Below, piece by piece: positions 36,904-48,100 of a DNA stretch of 64,000 nt. Location of the stretch: positions 15,464,988-15,528,987 of the forward strand of contig VZDJ01000623.1 of assembly GCA_008694505.1 (NCBI GenBank). The letters are read 5' to 3'. Positions within the stretch are counted from its first letter, which is position 1, and every line of letters begins with the position of its first letter. Under the pieces are notes generated by a model. That model was not told the DNA's origin. It worked only from the letters and a program-made list of their open reading frames with translations, and did not search any database. The position numbers and the translations under genes were made by a program. Source of the DNA: Cyanoderma ruficeps (taxonomy: Eukaryota > Chordata > Aves > Passeriformes > Timaliidae).

Positions 36904-37788
36904 GTGACACCTTTCTATTTATTATTTCCTCCTCTGTTTATCACCTTCCTTGATGGTCTCAGGCAGTGTAAAAGTACTCTCAGACAAAAAGAACTCCTAA
37001 CCTTGTTTTTTGCAATTCAGTGAATCAAAAGCTCTCCTTTGTGAGACAGTTTTTTTCTAGAAATACAATTTCTACACAACCTCCCACTGGAGCTAATGAG
37101 GGTTCAGATGTTTTCTAATCTTTCTCTAGCTCTAACTCCCATCAGCACTGATGGTCAGACAGGCTAGATGCACTGATTTCAAGTGCTATTCATATGTTTT
37201 CATTCTCTTGCTTTGTATGCTCCCTAGCCAGAGAACAGATTTTTCTTACCAGCTGCTCTCAGGGTGGATCAGGCAGCAATAGGTACTCAGAGCAATATAA
37301 ATAAAGATGTGGACAGGAAAAGTTATAGAGTTTAAATCCTTCAAGTACAACATTTAAAGTAACAGGTACTAAATGTTTATCTCTACTTTTTAAATCTCAC
37401 ATCATTCTAGAGTGGAAGCAGATGACCATCCCCACCCTACAGCTGAGGAGAACACACAGAAGCACAAGACATACTGAAGTTCCCATTTAAAATGTCCCCT
37501 TTCAATTGCCCCCAAAAGCTTTCAGGTATTTTTGAATTTTCCCCAGAAGGATTAACAATTAACATTTTTCTGGCTGTTAATTACTGTTGGTACCAAATGT
37601 AAGTCCTTCAAATCTGATGTGAAAGGCTATAGAGGTTTTCTAACCTATGGTTTCCGTAGAAGCAGTGGGAGATCCCAGCTTCCAAAATTAGCCCGAGGCA
37701 TTTGAAGGGACCTTATGAGAGGGGTTGCCACTAAAAACAAATGTGTCTTTGCATGTGCCACTGCCACTGTTCTTAAAATTGTACCCAC
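36904..37788. other. unannotated unique sequence
   Basis: About 900 bp of AT-rich DNA without recognisable gene or repeat. Confidence 0.45.
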
Positions 37789-39122
37789 AATCTTTAAGTT
37801 TGGAAAAGACACTTAAGATAATCAAGTTCAACAGTCAGCTTAGCACCACCAGCATGTTCACCATCACACCATGTCTGCAAGTTCCATATCCACACAGGTT
37901 TGGAACACTTTCAAGGACGCTGATCCACCACTTCTCTGGACACTCTGTTCCAATGTTTTACAACCCCTACCATGAAAAAAAAAAAAATCATACTATTAAA
38001 ACTAAACCTCCCCTGGTGCAACTTGGGGCCATTTCCTTTTGTCTTGTCACTTGCTGCTTGGGAGAAGAGACCAACACCTACCTCACTACAATCTCCTTTC
38101 ACATAATTGTGGACAGCAATAAGGTGCCCCGTTTCCCAGGCTAAACACCTGCAGCTCCTTTAGCTGCTTCTCATCAGACTTGTGCTTCAGACACATCCCC
38201 AGCTCGGCTGCCCTTCTCTGGGGTTCTGCTTCCAGGCCAGATCAGTGGGAAGGGGCGTGGCCAAGACATTACATTATTTGGTACCACCTTATGTCATTGT
38301 CAGAGGAGAGAAAAGAGTCTCCCTCTGGTTTCTGGGATGGAGGGTGTCCCTCTGTGTCCCTCTGTGGTGGAACAAAGTCTGGCAGGGTGGAGAACCTGTC
38401 AGCCATTGTTCACTGCCTTAGGGTCACACTGTGTGGAGTTGGGCTTAGTCAGCATTTTGCACGGAAATCACCCTCTCTTTATACACTTGTTATGAATATT
38501 GTTGCTGTTTGTTTTCTTTTCTCATTCCTGTTTCCAGTAAATTGTTCTTATCTCAACCTGTTATCTCTGCCTTTTCTGTCTCTCACTGGAGCAGCTTGTG
38601 GTTTTCTTTTAGTGGGAGTATTAAATTGGGAAATACTATTCCATTCCTAAACCATGACATCTGGAAATGTTCCAGCACCTCCATGTCCTTCTTGCAGTGA
38701 GGATCCCAGAACTGAACACAGGATTCCAGGAGTGACCTCACCAGTGCTGAGTGCAGGGGGACAGTCACTGCCCTGGTCCTGCTGGCCATTGCTGATCCAG
38801 GCCAGGATGTCATTGGCCTTCTTGGCCACCTGGGCACAGGCTGGCTCACATTCAGCTGCTGTCAACCAGCACTCCCAGGCCCTTTTCTGCTGAGCAGCTT
38901 TTTCCCCAACCTCCAGCCCTGCATGGGGTTGTTGTGACCCAAGTGCAGGACTCATGACTGAATTTCATTTCCTGCCCTCCAACAGATCTATATTCCCACC
39001 TAACTTGGTGTCATCTCTAAACTTCCTGAATGTACACTCAATGAGTGATGAGAAAGAACTCCATTTCTTGATTAGGAAAAAAAAAGTACACATCCACTGC
39101 AATGCTGGGGACCACCCTTGCC
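37789..39122 (-). mobile_element. CR1 LINE, antisense, about 0.9 kb, split by an LTR
   Basis: The plus strand reads from the 3' end: AAGTTTGGAAAAGACAC, TCAAGTTCAACAGTC, ACCATCACACCATGTCTGC, CTTCTCTGGACACTCTG, GGGGCCATTTCCTTTTGTC, CAGCTCGGCTGCCCTTCTC. After the LTR it resumes with TGTTCCAGCACCTCCATGTC, CTTGCAGTGAGGATCCCAG, GATGTCATTGGCCTTCTTGG, GACCCAAGTGCAGGACTC and AACTTGGTGTCATCTCTAAAC. The last of these lies next to the RT FADD box on the coding strand. It ends in decayed sequence with AATGCTGGGGACCACC near 39101-39116. An A13 run lies at 37975-37987. All frames inside, on either strand, are shadows. Confidence 0.9.
38222..38659 (+). mobile_element. solo LTR (ERVL-like), nested in CR1
   Basis: The 438-bp insert breaks the CR1 host between identical TCTGG copies (38217-38221 and 38660-38664). 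Its 3' part matches the U5 end of a bird ERVL-type LTR: CCAGTAAATTGTTCTTATC, TCAACCTGTTATCTCTGCC, the TTGTGGTTTTCTTTTAGTGG block, and the end CTAAACCATGACA. The 5' end reads GGTTCTGC, where TG would be expected, so one terminal base seems mutated. The poly(A) signal is weak (AGTAAA). Terminal CA and a 5-bp duplication fit ERVL. Its low CG and decayed signal suggest more age than the LTR at 32317. Confidence 0.7.
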
Positions 39123-42100
39123 AATGAAGGGGTGAAGACAAGTTGGAGCAAAGCCTGAAGAAGTTAAGGGAGGGAAGGAAGGAAAAGGCTGAAATCAAGA
39201 AATGTGCTTGAGCAACAGAATACCTCACTGACCAAATATCTCTGATCACTACAGGCTCAGACCTTGTACCCCTACATGTTTCTTCCTCTGCACTTCAGGT
39301 ATTTCTGGCTCCTTTTTCCAGACACAAAGCTGCTCTGAAATGAGAGCTAACATTATAAGACTTCTCGAAGGGCTACAGCTCTAAAGAGAAATTGCAACTA
39401 CTTCTGCAGACAAATGTGATGGATGAATGCAGCTAGCCTGAGGTCTTTGGAACAGCCTTTCCTACCCCTTGAGAAAAAGAGAATGTAAATAGCCAGTGAA
39501 ACTCTCTGGTGTCAGGCAAATGAGGATAATAAGTATGCTAGGAATGCCCTAAGAAAGCTGCATAACATAAAATATACCTTTTTCATGACACTTATGCAAA
39601 GCAAAATATGTATACTTTGTAAACATATTTATCTATACAAAATACCAGATGCTACTTTAATTGTTAGCTTTTATAGTAAATGCAATTTATGAAAAAGATG
39701 TGATCTTCAAAAAGGGAAGGTTAATGAAATCTGCCAACATCACTTGGAAAGTGGATGCAAAGAGAGAGAACAGTGCCCATTTATCTCTTTTTCCTGATGT
39801 CATGAAGGAAAAGATTAACAGAAGGTAAAAGTAGAACCTACAAGGTCAGGTTTGATTGCTTATTTGTTGCTGCATTAGATCTGATATGCCCAATGAAAAC
39901 CAATGAACCTTAACAGCAGTGCTGGGCAGGAATAAAAGATCTGCACTCTAAAAGGAGACAGAGAACAGTAATAATTCAGATGGAGATCCTGAGTCAGGAC
40001 TGGGCTTGTCTTACCAGGTGTAGACACCTACAGTGTGGGTCTATCCAGGAGAGGCACTTCAAAGACACAACTGCTCTTATTCTGAAGTCTGCATCTGAAA
40101 CAGGGCATGCCTCTTACCTCGGAAATGCCTTTTTTTCCACAACGACAATAAAAGGGTTCCTCCTGAATGTGTTGATCTGTACTGCAGAAGTCTAAAATTG
40201 GTCATAATTAATACAGATTCCTTATAATTCAATGGTAGCACAGGGACCCATCAGCAGAGCAGGGAATTTTCCCCTGGATCATTCAGGACTGGTCAGAGTT
40301 GTACCATGCTGTGAGTAATAACCAGTTATGGGGCAGGGCTAAGGGAGCATAGTCACGAGGCTGGGAGCTGCCAGGAATGGGAACTTTAGAACCAAGCAAG
40401 AGACTTCTTCCAGCCCTGTATCAGTATTAGCCACAAGAAACCTTGTGGAAAAGGAAGAGAGAATACTCACCCAAAGCTGTCTTTCAGCTGTGGGCTACAG
40501 CACATTTAAGCAGGCAACATGTGAACCACATCATTAAATCCTGAGAACTTCTCACGGACTCTAAGACAGGAGAGACAGTCCTTTGGATGCAGATATTGGA
40601 CACCCTGAATGTTGCCAAAGATACTGCAGTGCCCTTACATAAATCACTGTTACTCTTTTCTCTAGAACACTCTGTGCAACCCTGATCACTCAGTCATGAG
40701 AAGAACATCGCAGAACTATAGAAAGGAATATTCAAAGAAGGGCAGCAAGGTTGGTGAGGATGAAAATATTTGGACTGTGTATCTCTGTGAGGAATAAAAC
40801 CAAGACACATAAAGAAATACGTAAGCTAATGACTGAGATGGAGAAGAGGTATGGGGTCACTCCAATCCACTTCAATTCATACAATATGTCTGAGATAGAT
40901 GATTGTTGGAGAGCCAGCTCATGGAAACAAGGACTAGTGGCTCTTAAGGACACCCCTTCTCTCTCTCCCTTTCCTCCTCCCCTTTCTTGGGACCAGATAA
41001 GCTGCCTCGACAGCTGTCCATGCTGAATTGCCAACAGAAGAGGGGACAGGAACATGGTCTGGGTCTGTGCAGGCCCCCAACCCAACAACAGCATATGTTA
41101 TGGTGGCTGAATCAGTCATGATGTCCCATTTCAGCTTCTCAGACTGCTGCCAGTATTTTTAGCCAATAAAAAATCCCTAAATTGGCTGGTTCTCTAAAAA
41201 GAAACAGACTCGAGAACATCTACACCTTTCTCCTAGCAGACTGTGAAAAGACAGAACTTCCTCTTTGACTCCAAAAAGGAAATATCCCACTGAGGAAGCA
41301 ATACTGCAACTTCACAGCTCCGGGGAAGGGAACCCTCTACCACTGGTGCAGTTCTACAAGGCAAAGCTGCAAGCACTGAGGACAGCAGTCACACATTTTA
41401 TTCATTCATATCTTTGCAAGTTCCCTTATTCCTCTGGAAATTTCCCAGAAATTAAAACTATATTCTTTTGTTTGTGGACACAGCCATGATCCGATTCTTG
41501 TGACTCACATGAGTCTCTCACAGGTTCAGCCAATGGAACTGGAAGTGGCTACTTGCACAATGGAGGAAAAAAAATCTAAATAGGACAGAATTGGACTGTG
41601 AAACTCACTGCTACAAGACACTGCTGAGATCTAGATCTTGGCTCAGGGAAACAAAGCAGAAGATTTTTTGTATAAAACAATTCCCTCAGGATTGTTATTT
41701 GTTTGATTTTTCAGTACAAGACTGAACTGCACAGGACATTGCACTGATTCAGTATGGCAGCTCTAGTAATCCCATATAAGATAATATTGGCAACAATACA
41801 AATACAATTCTTGGGCACAAGTGCATCATCATTAGATCAGCAGGATAGATCTTGGTTTCCAAGAACAAGTTTACTCAGCAATCTGTGTTCTTACTGACGA
41901 ATACATAATCATCCTGGTATCTCATAAATTACATCACTCTTGCACTCAAGTCATTAACACAGAATAAGAAAAATAACATAAACATTATTTTAAATTATGT
42001 AGAAGATTGAAAATTAGATAGCTTTTAAAAAAGTTTTTGTTCACTGGATTCTGAAAAGAATATGTCATAATAGTTCGGTGCATCTCTAATAGATAGTAGG

Positions 42101-43320
42101 TAACACTTCCTGATTTCATATTTGTTTTGCTTTTCTCTTCCATTTGGTCTTATTACTCTTTTAAATCTGTGCAAATGGTTTTACTTTCTAAATTTATTTT
42201 TTCCCAATTCACTTATTTCAAGAATTGCTGCTATATTAACCACTACATTTCCTACCATCTGTGGTTTCTCTCTTCTGGGAGATAAATTGCTCCTCTTTAT
42301 TTGTAATAGCTTATGATTAGTAATTCAGTTCTTGTAAGGAAAGTCTAAGTTACTTTGTATGTGACAGCCATTTATTTTATGAACAGCAGGACTACAGACT
42401 AAAAACACTGAAATGATCCTGCTTGAAATACCTGAAGTGCTCAATCCCACAGAGGCTCACTGATATTAATGTATCCCCACCTGGGAAGAAAATTATGTGA
42501 TGATTTCATGTGCATCCCATATGTTTTAGCAAAGATTTCCTGAACAAGCATACTCAGAGGCTGGTGTCATAGACTCACAAGAACTAAAGAGAGCAGAAAC
42601 TGAAGAAGCTGGAATGGTGATGCTTTAACAGGATGACAAAAAGAAGGGATGGACATGCTAAATCATTATCCAAATCTCAGCAAGTCCATTGACTTGCCTG
42701 GAAGAATAAAATACAAAACTAGCTAAAACTAAAGTGTCCAGAGTTCAGGGATCTTAGATCAGGAAAACTGAAATTATCTTCTCTGAAATAACTCCATGGG
42801 TAAGCCAGCAGAAGATCTGGACTTTTTCTTCTGCAAAATAACCCCTCTAGTTATGTAACTGAAAGTACCCAATTTTTTTATGTCTGGCAAAGCAGCAGCC
42901 ATGGGTAGATTACTTTAACTCTCACAGATAGGGCAGACTACCCAGGTTTGCTAGAACAACCACTGACTGGCATGGAAAGGCCTCACTGAGAGGCACCAAA
43001 AGAGTTAAGTCATTCCTCTAACACTGCTTTTTCTTTGGCAAGGTCCCTGGTGACAATAAGGTCATGTCAACAAATTCTAACTTACCAAAGGCACAACAAA
43101 AAAACATGTCTGGAAGGTATAATTGGGCAACTTCAAATCAGAAATAAGCCACATTTTTTATCCAGGAAAGTAATTAACCAAGACGTTAATGATAGAGACT
43201 ACTCTAAAATTTGCTGCTTTCTACCTTGATGTATTGAAGCCAAGACTTAAATGCCTATTTGGCAAGGATTCTTTATCCAAACATAAACACTGCTGGGCTT
43301 GGTAAAGGGTACTCCATAAA
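39123..43320. other. long stretch without recognisable genes
   Basis: About 4.2 kb. A weak CR1-like phrase occurs near 40730-40760 (AAAGAAGGGCAGCAAGGTTG) but does not extend. The minus-strand 120-codon frame at 40732-41094 and plus-strand 40751-41026 face each other over a CT-rich patch (40960-40985) and are not protein-like. No RNA gene seen. Confidence 0.45.
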
Positions 43321-43400
43321 GTGCAATTGCTTGTGATGTACAGGCCATCAGGCCAGATGAGCTAATGGTCCTTTGTGGCACTCTGCTTTATAAATCTATT
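43321..43400 (+). mobile_element. ancient amniote-type CR1 3'-end relic
   Basis: Sense tail: TTGTGATGTACAGGCCATCA, GGCCAGATGAGCTAATGGTC, CTTTGTGGCACTCTGC, TTTATAAATCTATT. It parallels the turtle/crocodile-type CR1 ending (GACTAGATGA-TAATGGTCCCTTCTGG and ATCTATGAATC) rather than the avian ATTCTATGATTCT ending. Upstream sequence is not alignable by eye. It is the sense counterpart of 23422-23482. Confidence 0.55.
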
Positions 43401-44932
43401 AACTAGAATTTGGGATTTATAGAGTACTGGGCCAGAGGTACAACTGTGATTGAGGTTGTACAACCAGTTCCTGTGGACTTTATCATGTTCATTTTGAAAT
43501 TGTTGGCAAAAATCCCATGGTATCAGCAATACTTGCCACCAATCACAAAGGGAAAAGGCTTTTATAAATGAGAGTGAGAAGGCTGAAGGGGTGAAACAGC
43601 ATTTGTTAGTTGTTACATCTATAAATACTTAGACATTTATTTCTTTCTTAGCATTTAGGGAATTCAGTCTCAATGGCAGTTGCCCTGATGGAAACAGAGA
43701 TCTTCACACCAACCTGCTGTAAAAAAACAAGAAATATACTAATCACTGCATAAGCCTCAGCTTTGACAAATTTAAACCTACTTTTCATTTTCTGTTCCAT
43801 TTCTAACAAAACCAAATAACATGAAGTTTAAAATGTCTCATGTTACCTTACAGAACATTTTATTTTGAAAGCTTAACCTATTCAAAGGGAAATCACTCTC
43901 AGGAAGCAGAACTGCATCACTGACCCATCAATTACCATCACTGAAAAATATATATATTTTTAAATGTCCTAACATCTCCTTTAATGCCAACTCTCAGAAA
44001 GAATTTACCTATAAACTGCAATTTTCCTTTAGTGCTTACAATGCAGCAGACATAAAGAAACAACCCACAGGCTTGTTCGCCTGCAAAAACCCTCAACAAA
44101 ATTGGACTGTATTATAGACAGAGACATTAACAGAGCAAAATCCAGGTTCTAGATGTTTAGAGCTCTCATGTAAGTATCGTCATATGTCACGGAATATCAA
44201 TGTTTAATAGGCATCAAAATGCTGACTCTGTGTTCTCCTTGCTGACCCACCTCTACCAGTGCCATGAATAATGGCAGCCCTACCACTGATCCCCTGTTAC
44301 ATTCCCAAAGTCTGTTTTCTGCCCTGGGTACTTCAAAAATTGGCATATATCCCTCTTCTAGATGACCAAGAAAAGCAGATGACAGATCTCAGCAGGGTGG
44401 ACAAGGGGTCCCCATGGAAATAGAAGAAATAAAGATGGCTGGGAAACATAGGAAAGTAAACCAATATGCAAGGGTGGGAGAGCATCTAGGGATGAAGGAA
44501 AAGCACCCTCAGCTTGGTTCAAAAATGGGTGTTAACACTGATGGATACTTCTCATTGCAGTAGTTGAATGGAGCAGTTCCTTTGGGGGTTCCCCATGTTA
44601 TAACCCGTGAACACACAGTGCTGTGGGCACAGAGCTATCCAGACCTGGCTTCCTTCAGAGGTGTACAGCAATCAGCAACTCCAGCTGCCATCCCACTTTT
44701 TTACCACTTTTTCCTCTCCAGCACTGTTTGGTCTCTGCTGCATTCCCAAACTGCTGGCAGAGAAAGAAACTGCAGTTACAAATGTGCTGATGAGCCATTG
44801 TAATTGGACTGCAGTAGCATAGACAATATGGAGAAGCATGGAGATTCTGTTTCTCTGAAAAGGAGAGATGGTGGCATGGAGAGGAATTATTGTCAACCTT
44901 TTCTTTCTACCCAGCCACCAGATTTCAGTGTT
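43401..44932. other. unannotated unique sequence
   Basis: About 1.5 kb. It includes an 18-bp perfect A/T palindrome at 43944-43961. The frames at 44564-44822 show no family. Confidence 0.45.
43944..43961. repeat. 18-bp perfect A/T palindrome
   Basis: A5-(TA)4-T5 reads the same on both strands. Simple A/T composition makes chance origin likely. Confidence 0.9.
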
Positions 44933-44966
44933 TGTAGACATCTTGCCCATTGTAGACATCTTGCCC
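44933..44966. repeat. 16-bp near-tandem duplication
   Basis: TGTAGACATCTTGCCC occurs at 44933-44948 and again at 44951-44966, two bases apart. The second copy runs into the start of the CR1 tail, so replication slippage at or after CR1 insertion is plausible. Confidence 0.9.
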
Positions 44967-45110
44967 CACTCCTAGCAATATTCAAACCAGGTTGGATGGG
45001 GCTCTGAGCAGCCTGGTCTAGTGAAAGGTGGCCCCACTCATGGCAGGAAGGTTGGGACAAGATGATATTTAAGGTTCCTTCCAACAGAAAACATTCTGTG
45101 ATTCTATGAT
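44963..45110 (+). mobile_element. CR1 LINE 3'-end fragment
   Basis: Sense CR1 tail: GCCCCACTCCTAGCAATATTC, AGGTTGGATGGGGCTCTGAG, GGTGGCCCCACTCATGGCAG, GATGATATTTAAGGTTCCTT, with the full CATTCTGTGATTCTATGATC end at 45092-45111. It is one of the better preserved tails here. Confidence 0.92.
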
Positions 45111-48100
45111 CTTCAACACATCAACACTTAGAGCAGATCTAGAAAAAAATAATGAACAGGAGGGAAATGTGGGTGCAGGAGAGAGAGGAGGAAGTGACTG
45201 ACAAATACAGGCAGATGACAAATAAGTGCCCTTCAATCCAACAAGACAACTCATTCTTCCTGAAAGTAACCCTGTGTGCCACAGCCTTTTCTACAACATT
45301 GCTGGCTCCCGTTCTCTAAAGAAAGGAAAGATTTATCCCAAGCTCTGAGTTTTAATTCACCCATAACTATCTAGCCCTGCAATAATAAAGTACCACTATT
45401 GTTAGCAACAGTCCTTTACCTTTATCTTGAGAGTTTTCAAGGCCTCAGGACAGAGCTTTGTGTCTTTTGCCAACTGAACTTTTCTTAGCTTGCCTGAAGC
45501 TTTACTTTAATTTGGTTTAGCTGACACAGCAATTTAATTGACCAGGTTGCCCCAAGCTGATTTGTTTTACTTAGGTTTGTGTTCATGTGGTACAGCTATA
45601 GTTTTAGACAGAGAGAGCTAACTAGCAAATAGTCCATTTGGAATGAGATATTTATGGCTCTAACGCAGGGATGAGTTATACAAGCCTGGAACAACATCAG
45701 AGAGGAAGACAGTACATGGCATACAGGATTACAGTGGGGGTGATAAGAAACAGGGCATAGCCTGGCACTGGAAACTTCCTCCCCATAAATAACTCATTCA
45801 TGGTCAATTAAAGGAAATACTGGATAAACATGGGTTTATAAAAAACAAAGGAACAATATCTAACATACAAAAAGAACATCAAATATAGACTACTTGGATG
45901 CAACTGGGAGCTGCAGGCTAATGAAGAATGAGCAAAGACATCAAAGTATGTTAGAAAACATAAAAACACCACAAGTGGACCCTAAGGGGACTGAGGAAGA
46001 AACTATCAACATTAGCATTGTATTCCTACCAACCAGCCATTCCAGATGCTAATGATTTGTCATAAAATCCAACACTCCTCAGCACCACAACCAGACTGAA
46101 ACCACCAACCCTAGGACCCATGGAAGAGTGAGCACAACACCAGGAAAAGAGGTAGAAACTAAAAAGTGAGTGCATAACTATTGGAACTCATTATTTTTTA
46201 CAAAACAGTTACATCCAGCCTAATAATGATTGGACTTTCATGACTTCAGTTATATTAGCAATGCCTTTACTTACATTAATCATATGCTTGCTTGTGGCCA
46301 TTACACAAGATTGTTGAGCATAATAACCCCAACATTAAATAGTGCCCTCCAGTCCTTTCCTTTGGGAGGAAACAGATATTAGGGATTTGCATCATCTGTT
46401 GCAGAGGCCCATTGAGGCTAAAGGATTGAGCCTACCTAATTGGTGGACAGGGTCATCTGAGGTATCCTTTCTGTTATAAGGAGAAGATTTAAGGCTGGCT
46501 AAATTAGTCACATTAATTATTTCAACATTAGTACTCAGTAACAAATGGCTTTTGCCTTTTATGATTATGATTTATCCCTTCACACACAGAATCCTGACCA
46601 GAAAGAACTAATGGAACATCTCTGTATAAAAAAAGGCAAGGTATCCATCTCATTTTCCCAAATCTGATAGAGGCTGTTTTTCTAAGCCCCCACAGATTCA
46701 GACTGGTTCATCAGCCCCAAGACCACAGTAACAGGGAGAGAAGTCTCACTTCATTGCCTCTAGTCTGAAGTTATCAGGATTTCTATACATTCAGCATGGG
46801 ATTAGAAACTAATAAAGGCAGAAACCATCTTTATGATTAGGAGTATTGACTGTGCTTGTCTAATTGCCTTGCTACAAATTCAAAATAGTCCATTATAGGA
46901 TCTCTGTGGAAATTATTGCACAAGTTAAAATACAGAAAATTCATTTCTGTACATTACCATTATGTATACTTTCATTTGGGGGCAGAGAGAAGGTTAAAAA
47001 CATACATTTTTTTTAAGAAATAGTCTCTTCTTCCTCTAAAGAATCTGCCCCAAAGCCTATCTCTTATACAGATATTACAGTGCTGTAAAAATTAACAGAA
47101 ATAATGGTGTTCCTATTTAACCAAAGCTTTTTACATTTCTAAATTTGGTCCCTCCTTCACTGCCACAAATAAAACAGTTGCTATGGCACAATGTGGAACC
47201 AAATAGCTCTTTCTCTAGACCAAGGATAACAGCCTACCTCACCAAGAGTAGCAGCTTGTCTTTCAAAGCTGAGTGAAAATAAAGGGAGTTTCACTTCTAA
47301 GCTTTGAATTCCCCTGTGAAAACCTAAATAGAAATACATGGATTGCATATAATCTACCACTGGCTGGCAAAGATGCAAAAAGATTTTTCTAGGCCTGTAG
47401 GTTATTAAGACAACCCACTCACAAAAACTTCTATCAGTAAATGAGTCACTAAATCTCAGCCAGGAGATGAATAACCATTTTAGGGAAGTAACTGTGACCT
47501 CAAGAGGCTCTTTCTTACTTTGCACCACAGATGAACTGGGAATTGGAAGAAACAGTACTACCACCTTCAGCAGAAAAACCTCCAAGCAGTGCACAAACAT
47601 GACTGGATGAAGTCCCACAGTGCAATCACATTAGATGCAATTCGCCTCCTATGGCACACTGGAAAATCACACACAAGACACATGCCTTGCTGAGGGCTCA
47701 AAATAAGTCAGCAAGGGCTCTGAGAACTGACCTAGGAACTACAGGCTCTTGCTCCAGCCACTACAACACCAGCAACAAAGAAGGATGAAAGTTTCAGAGT
47801 TACCCTGTGGACACAAATACAGCAGCATGGCACTTTTCCTGCTAGTATTAGCATGCAGGCACGTGTGTAATCAACACACACAGAACCCCCTATCTTTCAG
47901 TCAGGACTTTTCACCTGAAAAAGCTTCAATATGTGCAAATTAGCTCAAAGCATCCATCCATCTACAGTGCAAGCCACTTCCTCAGGCTTGTGACTGAAGG
48001 TATTCTTCTTTCAGGAGAAACACTTCCAGTGTCTGTCAGACAATAATTAATGCACAAAAATGATACCTTTTGGTGGGTTTTTTTAAAATAAATTTTAATA

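Noticed and set aside
40706..40765. Diverged CR1 fragment
   Set aside because: One phrase (AAAGAAGGGCAGCAAGGTTG) is CR1-like, but neither flank continues the match.
47181..47618. 145-codon minus-strand open frame
   Set aside because: No recognisable domain, no splice sites placing it in a gene, and length reachable by chance in 64 kb.
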